Shown one piece after another: positions 1 through 8,061 of a stretch of 64,000 nt of DNA (positions are counted from its first letter, which is position 1; every line of letters begins with the position of its first letter). Source of the DNA: an uncultured Solobacterium sp. (lineage in GTDB: Bacteria > Bacillota_I > Bacilli_A > Erysipelotrichales > Erysipelotrichaceae); assembly GCA_905194705.1 (NCBI GenBank), contig CAJJTI010000001.1, positions 1 to 64,000 of the forward strand, in the 5' to 3' direction. A program made the translations under genes and the position numbers. Under the pieces are notes generated by a model. That model was not told where the DNA came from. It searched no databases and saw nothing but the letters and a program-made list of their open reading frames with translations.

Positions 1-10
1 GGGGGGGGGG
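1..10 (+). repeat. Poly-G tract (G10) at the window edge
   Basis: The window opens on ten consecutive G residues in an otherwise strongly AT-rich genome. Read in the frame of the downstream gene it encodes Gly-Gly-Gly followed by SKK. A second tract of the same kind (nine C on this strand) lies at 4673-4681 inside a minus-strand gene of similar type. Homopolymers of this length are classical sites of slipped-strand length variation. Whether more G residues lie upstream cannot be seen. Confidence 0.8.
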
Positions 11-880
11 AGTAAAAAAATAAATAAGTCTTATTTTTGTTTTTATGGCCCAAATTATACAGTTCCAAAAATTACAGATTCAAATATTGAACCCTTACGC
101 ACGGCTAATTACTTATTTGGGGTTTCATTTGATTATCCTTTAGATTATGATGATCAAGAACAATATTTTAAAATAACTGTAAATTTAACATTTACTTGGT
201 TGGGAGTTGATACTTCACTACCTGTAAACTATACTGTATCTGGGAGAACAATAGAAGATACAGGTATTGGTTTCGATCATAAGAATTTTGCTATACCTGT
301 ATACTTATCGTTTCCAATATCTTCATTAGAACGTATGACGTTTAATTCTGCAACTATTGAAATATGTAACCCTAATCCAAAATACGATTATATAGCTCCC
401 ACAGAGTTTTCTGCAACAGGAGAATATATTGCAGTAAACACTAATCTTTATATGGATAATAGTCAGTTTGGAAGTTATCAAGGAATATTTAAAGCAGATT
501 TATATAATTCAAGTGCAGGAATATTAGTAGTAAACAATCCTATGACTTTAGAATTTAGTGCAAATAGCAATCCATATATAAGTAAACTACAAACTAATTG
601 AGCTAAACGTGCAGATTTAGTTTCTAGTATGACAAGACCTCAACTTAATTTAAGATGTGTAGATAAAGATGGAATGGCTTCTAATATGTATATGGGAGTA
701 AATTATGCAGTATTTTCTTATTATTTTGCAGGGGAAATAGATACTATACTTAGTGCAGTTGAACAGATAGGAATACCTATTATAACTGGACAAACTGCAG
801 TAAATGGAGATTCAAATTATATAGACGAAAGTCTGGTAGGATCTTATCTCATATATAATATTAACACATACCTTCAATAA
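2..880 (+). CDS. Putative phase-variable adhesin/fibre-like protein, 5' end outside window
   Basis: The frame is open from the first bases to TAA at 878-880 when TGA at 599-601 is read as Trp, giving at least 292 residues. The visible N-terminus is encoded by the G10 tract, so the true start lies upstream. The sequence is rich in beta-prone, Asn/Tyr/Thr/Ser-rich stretches, as in phage surface-binding proteins. I recognise no catalytic motif or named family. It overlaps the next gene by one base (TAATG), suggesting translational coupling. By analogy with the minus-strand gene at 3612-4714, whose poly-G run follows a short leader, I infer that this is the body of a second poly-G-controlled surface protein. 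Function as a receptor-binding or decoration protein is inference from composition and context. Confidence 0.6.
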
Positions 881-1440
881 TGATAAATAATTTAGAGATA
901 TTAAAACCTATTCTTCACTTTGAAAAAGATTATTATGTAAGAGTAATAATTCTTTCAAGATTGAAAGATGGTCATTCTACTCAAAAAAGAATCTGTAAAG
1001 ATTTATTTTTTGGTTCATTTGAATCATTAAAAGAAACTATGCCAGATATAATCAAAGTTGCAGAAGAATACTACGCTAGAGTATATATTGATACTGTTTC
1101 AAAAAGATTGTCCTCTGGATTTTTATCTCAGATAGAGTGAGAGCGGTTTAAAGTTTTTGGAATTAAACCTCAGCTAAAAGATATTATTATAAATGAAGAT
1201 TTTTATGGTTTATATGATGCTGATGAATATTCTGAGAATGCAAACAAAATAGTGGCCTCTATATCTAAAGAACTTAACTTTACTCCTTTAATTATAAAAT
1301 CTTCAAATAAAGGAGAGCATTGATTATATAAAATTTCAGAGCTTTATACAATGTTAGATAAAATTGAAGATAATTATATTAGAAATAAGATTTTTATAGG
1401 ACATGCATGAGCATGCTTATATAATCCATGTACTAATTAA
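880..1440 (+). CDS. Hypothetical protein (186 aa)
   Basis: The ATG shares its A with the upstream stop (TAATG). The frame runs to TAA at 1438-1440 through three in-frame TGA codons (1138-1140, within GEHWLY, and GHAWAC), so in the standard code it would look like fragments. The product is charged and mixed alpha/beta with no signal peptide or membrane segment that I can see. I do not recognise the family. Its position between a surface-protein gene and a lysin gene suggests a late function, but nothing in the sequence specifies it. Confidence 0.7.
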
Positions 1441-1441
1441 T

Positions 1442-1873
1442 ATGCAAGCAAATAAATATTTTCAAGTAAAAGAATTAGTATCATCTAAAATATATAATCA
1501 ATATGGTGATGATGCTATAAAATTTCTAGATCCAAAAGCTCTTGAAGCTTTAGAGAATGTTAGAGAAATTCTAAATGTTCCTCTTATATGCAATAATTGA
1601 TATGCAGGAGGATCTAGAAATTATAGTGGTTATAGAGAACCTGGATGTGGAGTTGGTACTCCTACAGGCTATCATTATAAAGGTCAAGCGTTTGATTTAA
1701 TATCAACTAAATTAACTGCTAAAGAGATGAGAGAAATTCTCGAAAATAATCAAGATAAACTTAGATATCCTATACGAGTAGAAAAATGAGACAATAAAGG
1801 TGAAATCTCTTGATTACACATTGATATTTCTCCAAATACACATGGGAAAAAACTATACTTTTTTAAAGCATAA
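1442..1873 (+). CDS. Peptidase M15-like endolysin / D-Ala-D-Ala carboxypeptidase-type protein
   Basis: This 143-residue protein resembles the M15 zinc peptidase fold used by many phage endolysins to cut peptidoglycan cross-links. A short helical N-terminal part (through LICNN) is followed by the zinc-binding pair: HYKGQAFD (residues about 78-85, the H-x6-D element) and SWLHID near residue 125, holding the last zinc His. The Trp of SWLHID and others are encoded by TGA, so the gene appears broken in the standard code. ATG 1442 was preferred to upstream in-frame ATG codons because those overlap the preceding gene. There is no signal peptide, so access to the wall would need a separate route; no clear holin is adjacent. 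Family assignment is confident; the exact bond cleaved is not determined. Confidence 0.85.
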
Positions 1874-1876
1874 CAT

Positions 1877-2272
1877 ATGAAATGATATATTAAACTATTA
1901 AGATGGATCTGGGAGTTCCCACAGTGTCTCCTAGGTCTCATCTTAACCAAACTCTATAATGTAGAGTATAAAGAAACATACAAACAAATTCCAATTTATG
2001 CTGGCGACTTTCCTGGAGGTATTTCATTAGGATTATATATTCTAATGGGTGAATCTGCTAGAAAATATAATAGAAACAGCATTAAAGATCATGAATGAGG
2101 CCACACAAGACAGAGTATTAGATGAGGATGGCTTTATTTACCTGGCCCTGGTTTATGCAGTATTTGCTGAGTAGGTCTTAGAAGAATTAGTGCTAAACTT
2201 AGAGCTAAAAGTTATTATTCAGTTTGGCCAGAAAATCAAGCTGATAAGTTTGGAGGAGTTCCTAAACGGTAA
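1877..2272 (+). CDS. Putative HExxH-type metallopeptidase-like protein
   Basis: This 131-residue protein starts three bases after the M15 gene. Residues 72-76 are HEWGH, a zinc-metallopeptidase-type HExxH motif whose Trp is encoded by TGA. The motif is followed by TRQS, a hydrophobic glycine/proline segment (WLYLPGPGLCSICWVGL) and a C-terminal ADKFGGV. Small bacterial proteins with an HEYGH-type motif, a hydrophobic hairpin and a terminal ADKxGGV are familiar to me, but I cannot name the family with certainty. The hydrophobic N-terminus and mid segment suggest membrane association. Next to an endolysin, a role in lysis or envelope processing is a reasonable inference. Peptidase activity is not demonstrated by the motif alone. 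Confidence 0.65.
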
Positions 2273-2277
2273 TAACT

Positions 2278-2430
2278 ATGAATGATTTATTAGAAAATGC
2301 AAAAAGGAATTCCAAGATAACACTCGAAGAATTCTTTTTTGAGTTTTATAGTAAAATTCTTGAATTTGAACAAGAAACAAAAATAAAAGAAAATGAAAAC
2401 ATTTATATCACAAAATATAAACAAGATTAA
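2278..2430 (+). CDS. Small hypothetical protein (50 aa)
   Basis: A short ORF from ATG 2278 to TAA 2428-2430, five bases after the preceding stop. The product is acidic and mostly helical (N-terminal LLENAKRNSK, then EEFFFEFYSKILEFEQE). Its 3' end overlaps the start of the next gene by 38 bases in another frame. I recognise no family. Tight spacing supports it being real, but the overlap leaves doubt. Confidence 0.5.
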   Translation: MNDLLENAKRNSKITLEEFFFEFYSKILEFEQETKIKENENIYITKYKQD

Positions 2431-3103
2431 ATTAGCACCATTTCCTGAAAGTATAGTGTTAGTAGCTACCTGCACGTATCATAAGGGTAATGATGAGTTC
2501 CATGCCATATTACAATTAGCAAAACCTACAGATTTAGATTCTTCAGGAAATTATAATACATTAACTGCAGTTGCAGCACCTTATAATGTTAATGTTATAG
2601 AAGAGATTCAAAGAAGTTGAGACATTTTTGGATATCCGATTGCTTTTAATATAATAGAATTTCCTGATTCTGAATTTAGAAATTTTCTTTTTACAGGAGA
2701 CTCTGTTATACAAGAATTAGATACTCCTGTAGATTTATTTAATGGCCTTAGTGGAAATACAAAGAATTCTTTTTTAGCAGCATTTGCATCACTTACTTTT
2801 ATGCTGGGAAATAAATATTCAGAAGAATGTGTTATAATGCCTGCAGATTGGAATCAATGAATAGGTGAGTCTGACCTAATGATAAGAGCAGGTTCTTCTA
2901 CATGTCATTTTGTAATTAGTAATGCAAGCTCTTATACATGTATGCAGAACCTTATGAATTATTCAAATGAAGGGTTCTTTATGATATTTACAGAATCAGA
3001 AAATCTTGGAAATAATACTAAACTATTTGCACAAGATATAGCTACTCTTAATGATGCTACAGTATATTCTGTTGGTGCTACATTTATTGTAACAAAGAAA
3101 TAG
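2393..3103 (+). CDS. Putative adhesin/fibre-like protein, probably truncated
   Basis: The frame is open from ATG 2393 through TGA-encoded Trp codons (2618-2620 and two later) to TAG at 3101-3103, 236 residues. The N-terminus MKTFISQNI resembles MIKQFIFQNI at the start of the minus-strand gene ending at 4714, suggesting a shared anchoring leader. The rest is Asn/Ser/Thr/aromatic-rich with no catalytic motif that I recognise. The stop is one of only three TAG stops noted in the window, and coding-like sequence continues directly downstream in a shifted frame (3105-3579). The protein is therefore probably cut short by a frameshift around 3095-3104. Function as a surface or receptor-binding protein is inferred from composition and from its paralogue-like neighbours. 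Confidence 0.6.
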
Positions 3104-3104
3104 T

Positions 3105-3579
3105 GGATACGAAGGAACTTTAACTGCATTCCCAAATACATAAGAAGCAAAATTATACTTAATAACACAAGATGGAGGAGCTATTTCTGAAGAACTATCC
3201 TTAAATGAAGGAATGTATTCTGATTTCTTACCTGTATCTTATCCACCACAAGTATATCAATCTTGAGGACAAAATGCAAACTATTATTTAGCGAAAGAGG
3301 AAGAAGATCCTATATTAATAAACCCAGAACTGACCTATTTTATATTTATTGCAATATGTGGTATAGAAGGATGGTATAGAAGTACTTGGAATGGATAATA
3401 TAGGAAGAGTTAATGTTACAATAAGAAATATAGATACAAACGAAATAGAAACACACAATGATGTTGATTGTCATCTAGTTATGTCTTCTTCATGAGGATT
3501 TGTAACTGCAGTCAGTCTTCCAAAATGAGAAAACGTAGAGATTAATTTCGAAGTATTTAGTGTAGAAATGAGAACTTAA
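3105..3579 (+). pseudogene. Decayed 3' part of the adhesin-like gene, with stop and 13-bp duplication
   Basis: Directly after the TAG at 3101-3103 a coding-like frame continues (SGYEGTLTAFPNT), is interrupted by TAA at 3141-3143, then stays open (EAKLYLITQDGG onward) to TAA at 3396. A 13-base repeat (ggtatagaaggat at 3360-3372, then ggtatagaag at 3373) shifts the frame. Skipping it would join AICGIE to VLGMDNIGRVNVTIRN and read on to TAA 3577-3579. Three lesions in 300 bases (frame change, nonsense codon, frame-shifting duplication) indicate a degrading gene. The last part could be expressed alone from ATG 3391 (62 codons). Alternatively the parts are separate small genes, but no good start precedes the middle one. 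Confidence 0.6.
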
Positions 3580-3582
3580 AAC

Positions 3583-3610
3583 AAAAGGAACCCAATTGGG
3601 TTCCTTTTTT
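3583..3610. terminator. Bidirectional intrinsic terminator between convergent genes
   Basis: A perfect inverted repeat aaaggaaccc / gggttccttt with a short AATT centre, followed by a T-run on the plus strand and preceded by an A-run that gives a U-run on the minus strand. It sits between the plus-strand stop at 3579 and the minus-strand stop at 3612, as expected for a shared terminator of convergent operons. Confidence 0.85.
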
Positions 3611-3611
3611 A

Positions 3612-4714
3612 TTATATTTTATATTTTCCCCTAAATGGAACAGGTTCTAAGGTTCCAATATTTGTTAGGCCTATAAATTGTCCATTTAATTGTATCTGGG
3701 TCGTTCAGGCAGAAGTGCTACTTGGGAATTCATATCTAAGATTATACCCTAAATATTCGTCTTTAAAAGTCATAGATTCAACTGCTTGGTTATATATATT
3801 ACTTCTAGGATCAAAGAAGAACATTAAAGTTTTATTATCTATAGATAACATCGTAAGAGCACTTACAATATCTCCATCAGTAGTTGTTAAAGTTAATGTA
3901 ACTTTAGTTTTACTTATATTATTATTTCAGAAATTAGTTTTAACCTCTTTTCAACTTAAAAGTTCATCTGGTGTAGAATTATATAAGTAAGCGTCATCAA
4001 AATTCATACAAACAAATCCAGAATAAAGATTCTGTCTATTTAATATATTAGAAGACTCTTTTGGAGTAATATACATATTTAATGGAATTGTAGCAAAAAA
4101 TATTCCAGTTTGTTCTCTTACTATATTTTCTCCAGCTGGTAATGTTACAGTTTTTATAGTAGTTGCACCTTCAGTTCCATAAGTTAGTTTACAGGTTGTT
4201 GATTCGGTAACACCTAGACTAGAATTAAGGTTGAAATTAACAAATGTACTAGTTGGCTTATTAATAGAATTATAAGTTAAATAGAATACATTGATAGGAA
4301 GTTGATTAATTGTAATAGTTAGATTTTTTCTAATAACTCCAACATCCGTTAGAACATTAAAATTAATATGTGGATCAGGTGCAGTGCTTGATTCAATATA
4401 AGCATAATTTGTAATGTCTGTTCCATCCATATATACAGAAGATTGAATAAAACTCTTATAATCATCATCATCATAATCAGGATTTATCAACTTTAATTGA
4501 AGACCTCAAATAGAAGTTAATATATTTTTTGGAACTTCAATTGTAAAATTCGTTATTAACTCATTATTTCATCTCTTTAAAAGGTGATGCGCATTAGTTT
4601 CATCAACGTATACTAATTCTGATACTCCTTTACTAAAAAGAGTTGCTCCTATTACATAACTTATAGTAGTAACCCCCCCCCAGCTATATTTTGAAAGATA
4701 AATTGTTTTATCAT
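3612..4714 (-). CDS. Poly-G phase-variable adhesin-like gene, out of frame in this assembly
   Basis: From ATG at 4714 (minus strand) the protein starts MIKQFIFQNIAGGG, the three Gly codons being a run of nine G (C at 4673-4681). With nine G the frame then reads LLL and stops at TAA 4661-4663. One additional G would continue into VTTISYVIGATLFSKG, which is open to TAA at 3612-3614 through several TGA-encoded Trp codons, giving about 368 residues. The body is beta-rich with Asn/Thr/Ser stretches, as in viral surface proteins; I recognise no named domain. The next gene upstream on this strand ends at 4719, so the two are co-transcribed from the promoter at 5051-5082. The sequence is therefore in an OFF configuration, or has a homopolymer length error. 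Confidence 0.75.
4673..4681 (-). repeat. Poly-G tract (G9 on the minus strand) near the start of a coding region
   Basis: Nine consecutive C on the plus strand, encoding Gly-Gly-Gly at residues 12-14 after a short leader. Nine bases put the leader and the 350-codon body in different frames; ten (or seven) would join them. This is the layout of a slipped-strand translational switch. Confidence 0.85.
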
Positions 4715-4718
4715 ACCT

Positions 4719-4997
4719 TTATTTTTTACCCTTATTTCACTTAGCAGCATTCTGAGCAAAAATAGCACGTTTTCTGGTTACTGGATTTTTACTATGTGTT
4801 AATTCTTCAGTAGTTTTACCTGTCTTCTTTTTAGTAGCATTAAATTTACCTCTATTTTCTGGTTTAATATGGATTTTACTACCATTCTTCATCATTTCTA
4901 AATAACCAAGTATTACATTATCTAGATTAGTATTTTCATCAATCTTTTTACTATAAGACTCAGCAATTTTGTTTAGTATTTCATCGTTATACTTCAT
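4719..4997 (-). CDS. Small basic phage protein (92 aa)
   Basis: ATG at 4997 to TAA at 4719, with one TGA-encoded Trp near the end (AAKWNKGKK). The N-terminal half is helical and charged (DEILNKIAESYSKK). The basic C-terminal part HSKNPVTRKRAIFAQNAAKW resembles the ending of short uncharacterised proteins I recall from Bacteroidota phages, suggesting nucleic-acid contact or a structural accessory role; I cannot name a family. It is the first gene after the minus-strand promoter, with a leader of about 45 bases, and only 4 bases separate its stop from the ATG of the phase-variable gene. Confidence 0.75.
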
Positions 4998-5050
4998 AAA
5001 TTATAATATTTTTAAAATTTTATTTACATTATGTTAGCACATTATTTCTG

Positions 5051-5082
5051 CAAATATAGTTATTTATTTAATTATATACAAA
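5051..5082 (-). promoter_or_regulatory. Bacteroidota-type promoter, minus strand
   Basis: Read on the minus strand: TTTG (5082-5079), a 20-base spacer, then TATATTTG (5058-5051). This matches the Bacteroidota primary sigma consensus TTTG-N19-21-TAnnTTTG exactly. It would drive the minus-strand pair 4719-4997 and 3612-4714. Confidence 0.8.
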
Positions 5083-5097
5083 CATTTTACTGATTTA

Positions 5098-5129
5098 TTT
5101 GGATATACAAAAAAATTATTATATATTTG
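5098..5129 (+). promoter_or_regulatory. Bacteroidota-type promoter, plus strand
   Basis: TTTG at 5098-5101, a 20-base spacer, and TATATTTG at 5122-5129. It lies 43 bases upstream of the ATG at 5173 and is divergent from the minus-strand promoter 16 bases away. It probably drives the block starting with the membrane protein and nuclease genes. Confidence 0.8.
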
Positions 5130-5172
5130 CATCATCCAAATAAAATTATACAAATAATTTAAAGAAACAGAT

Positions 5173-5874
5173 ATGGCTAAGAAACAACATGATTTAAGCT
5201 CAGGACTCTCATGACTGGGGACTATCCTACAGTATATTAGAGATTATGGAGTATGTAGTATCTTTAAAGCCTTAATCATCATGTTTATGTTAAGTATTAC
5301 TTTGAGAATATGTTATGATCCAACATTTTTATTTGATAAGTATTCAGAATATATGAGTCAGAAACATTCACAAGAATTGTTAAATAGGATTGATGATGAT
5401 AAGAAAGTTAAAGATTTACTTCCAAGACTATTATATATGTCAGGTGCAGATAGAGTATGAGTAATACAATATCACAATGGTATTTCTGATTGATTATATG
5501 GTTCTATGCGATTTGAGTTATGTAAAGAAAACGCACACTCAATCAAAGAACAATATGATAATTTTCATCTTAGTTGATTAAATCTTCCTGATTATTTAAA
5601 AACACATAATCAGTTTATCGGTAACTTAACTACTTTAGAACAAATAGATCATGTAATGTATGATCGATTTGGAAAAAATAATGTAGAATATTTAGCATGT
5701 ACTCTACTAAAAGATGATACTGGAACTCCAACAGGAATTTTAGGATTCACTTGAGAAAAAGAAAACGAAGTAGGATATGAAGATAGTACTATTAAAGAGA
5801 ATTTAATTAGATACGGAGCAATAATAGAACAATATATAAAACCAAATATAATAAACAATGCCAAAATTAAGTAA
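5173..5874 (+). CDS. Membrane-anchored protein with GAF-like motif
   Basis: 233 residues, first gene after the plus-strand promoter. An N-terminal soluble stretch is followed by a hydrophobic segment at about residues 33-52 (FKALIIMFMLSITLRICY), then a charged linker and a globular domain. The domain begins GADRVWVIQYHNG (about residues 93-105), a pattern like the core strand of GAF-type domains in membrane-bound phage and bacterial proteins, and ends with PTGILGFTWE. Several Trp are TGA-encoded. A single-pass membrane protein with a soluble sensor-like domain could act in superinfection control or lysis timing, but that is speculation. Its 3' end overlaps the nuclease gene by 17 bases. Confidence 0.6.
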
Positions 5875-7786
5875 TGTAAAGGAAAAATATGTTAATGGAT
5901 ATCAAGTAGACAAAGAAACAGAAGATGTTATTTATTCAGATGCAAAACATCTGTACTTAGATAAATATGATAATAAGCCTTATGTATCTGTAACAACATT
6001 GATACATAAATATGTTAATGAGTTTGATTCAGCATTCTGATCTGCATATAAAGCTTGCGAAGCTTTAGTAGAACCAGAAATTTTTAAAGTTGTTAAAACT
6101 ACATTACTAAATACAAAACGTTGAAATCCAACTTTACTTGAAAAGTTAAATATCAACGAAGAAGAGTTTGAAAATAAACGGGCAGAAATACTTCAATCGT
6201 ATGAAGTAGAAAGAAATAAATCTTGTGAAAGAGGTACAAAAATACATGCTCAATTTGAAAACATGTATTATCAATCTGAAGAACAAGATCTTAAGAAATT
6301 TGGTCTTGGAGGAAAATTTACTTGCAAGAAAGGATATTATCAATTAGATTTAGAAAAAGGAGTTTATCCTGAATTTATGATTAGTTATAAATCAGAAGAT
6401 GGTTTATTAAGAATTGCAGGACAACTTGACTTACTTATTAAAGACGGTAATGATATTTATATATACGATTATAAAGGACTCCCTCTAGATACAAAAATTC
6501 CAACTAAAAACGGATGGACAACTATTAAGGATATAAAGGAGGGAGAAGAGATATTTGATAAAGAAGGAAATATAACTAAAGTGTTACATAAATCAGATAT
6601 CCATTACAATCCATGTTTTAAAATAACTTTTGATAACGGAGAGTCGATTGTGGCAGACCATGAACATAGATGACTTATTTCTTTTAGGAATATAGATAAA
6701 ACATTTAGGGAAGTAGTTATGACCACAGAAGATATTGCAAAGTGGTTAATTGATAAACCAAGAACCTCGTACAATATCCCAAAAATAATGAACGCAAATC
6801 CTCTAAATCTTCCAGAAATAGAACTTCCTATAGATCCTTATGTACTGGGATGTTGACTAGGAGATGGCTCTAAGTCATGTGGAATTATCACTAATATAAA
6901 CTCTAAAGTATGGGAAGAAATAGAAAATAGAGGATATACTTTTGGAGGAGATCTTTCTGACGGAAAATCTGCGGAAATGCGAACTATATATAATATTAGA
7001 AAAAAACTTAACGATCTAGGAATACTAAATAATAAGTTTATACCTGATTTATATATGCGAGCCTCTTATCAACAAAGACTTGATTTGCTTAGAGGGTTAA
7101 TGGATACTGATGGTTACTATCATGAATCTAGAAAAAGATTTGTAATGGGAACTACTCAGAAATGACAAGCTGAAGATTTATTAAGGTTAGTAAGTACATT
7201 AGGCATAAAAGCTACTGTTTTTGAAGTAGATAAAAAATGTAATGGAAAGATATTTAAAGGATGAGATGTATGTTTTTCAACTGATGGATTAAATCCCTTT
7301 TTAGTAAGAAATCAAGATATCGACTTCCCATCTAAAAATAAGAATACATTTAGAAATATTATATCTGTAGAAAGAGTTGATACAGTAGCAACGCAATGCT
7401 TAGAAGTTGACAGTCCATCACACACGTTTTTATTCGGTGATTCAATGATAGTTACACATAATACTAATAAGAAATTAGAAAAAGAATCATTTTATAATAA
7501 ATTTACTAAAAGTAGAACTATGATGAAATTCCCAATGAATAATATTATGGATTGTAATTTTTATCATTATTCGTTGCAGTTATCATTATATGCTTACTTA
7601 CTACAAAAAATTAATCCAAACTTTAATATTAAAAAATTAGTATTAATTCATATTGATCACAACAATCATATTTCAGAACATGAATGTGATTATTTAAAAT
7701 CAGATGTTGAAAGAATGCTTAAACATTATAAAAGAGACGTTAAGATTAAATCTGAATTAGATTTAGATAAACCTATAGTATTTTAA
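5858..7786 (+). CDS. PD-(D/E)XK (RecB/Cas4-like) nuclease interrupted by an intein
   Basis: One 642-residue frame when six or more TGA codons are read as Trp. After removal of the intein (6476-7462) the host protein is 313 residues. Nuclease features: RGTKIHAQFE near residue 130 (RecB-type motif I), GQLD with the metal-binding Asp at residue 191, DYK at residues 204-206 (motif III), and downstream QLSLYAYLLQ (the Q-x3-Y motif of RecB-like nucleases). The intein sits directly after the catalytic Lys of DYK and is followed by TNKKLEKES. The family cleaves DNA with bound Mg2+ and acts in phage replication, recombination or end processing. The start overlaps the preceding gene by 17 bases. Until splicing occurs the active site is split, so activity should depend on the intein. 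Confidence 0.88.
6476..7462 (+). other. Class 3 intein with LAGLIDADG homing endonuclease domain
   Basis: 329 residues, beginning GLPLDTKIPTKNGW and ending SMIVTHN, with Thr as the +1 extein residue. The first residue is Gly, not the Cys/Ser/Thr nucleophile of class 1. The class 3 WCT triplet is present: Trp at intein residue 66 in block B (DHEHRW), Cys at residue 308 at position 4 of block F (TQCLEV), and Thr +1. In class 3 inteins the block F Cys makes the first attack (established for phage Bethlehem gp51). Two LAGLIDADG motifs are visible (LGCWLGDGS, nt about 6845; RGLMDTDGY, nt about 7093), so the intein is probably still mobile. Both the block B Trp (TGA 6671-6673) and the Trp in the first LAGLIDADG motif are TGA-encoded. 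Confidence 0.88.
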
Positions 7787-7788
7787 TT

Positions 7789-8061
7789 ATGGGACTAATA
7801 GATATTATTAGTGGACATGTTAATGAAGCAATTAATAAAAATGAAGACTTATCTGAAAAAAGATTAGCAATTTGTAAAGAATGTCCATTATACAAAGAAA
7901 CACCAATGGGTCCGATATGTAATCCTAGATTATATATTAATGAAAATAATAAAACAGACTATTCAGATAGACCAAAAATTGGATATAGAAAAGGATGCGG
8001 ATGTGCTCTTAATCGAAAAACAAAACTGCCTGCAGCAAAATGTATAGTAATGAAATGGTAA
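7789..8061 (+). CDS. Cys-rich small protein, probable zinc-binding
   Basis: 90 residues from ATG 7789, two bases after the nuclease stop. It shows SEKRLAICKECPLY near residue 23, a further Cys near PMGPICNP, GCGC near residue 70 and a terminal AKCIVMKW, giving six Cys able to form a metal site. It resembles the gene at 8194-8400, which has EKRLAIC, paired Cys motifs and a terminal NNKW. No family is named with confidence. Location between the nuclease and the co-chaperonin gives no functional clue. Confidence 0.75.
   Translation: MGLIDIISGHVNEAINKNEDLSEKRLAICKECPLYKETPMGPICNPRLYINENNKTDYSDRPKIGYRKGCGCALNRKTKLPAAKCIVMKW

Noticed and set aside
1750-1950. Minus-strand ORFs under plus-strand genes (here and elsewhere after 5 kb)
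   Set aside because: They lie antisense to well-supported genes, show no recognisable motif and lack promoters; only the 3612-4997 minus-strand pair is supported.
6476-7462. Free-standing LAGLIDADG homing endonuclease gene inserted in the nuclease
   Set aside because: There is no separate start or stop, and splicing blocks at both ends (GLPLDTKIPT and IVTHN-T) show an in-frame intein.
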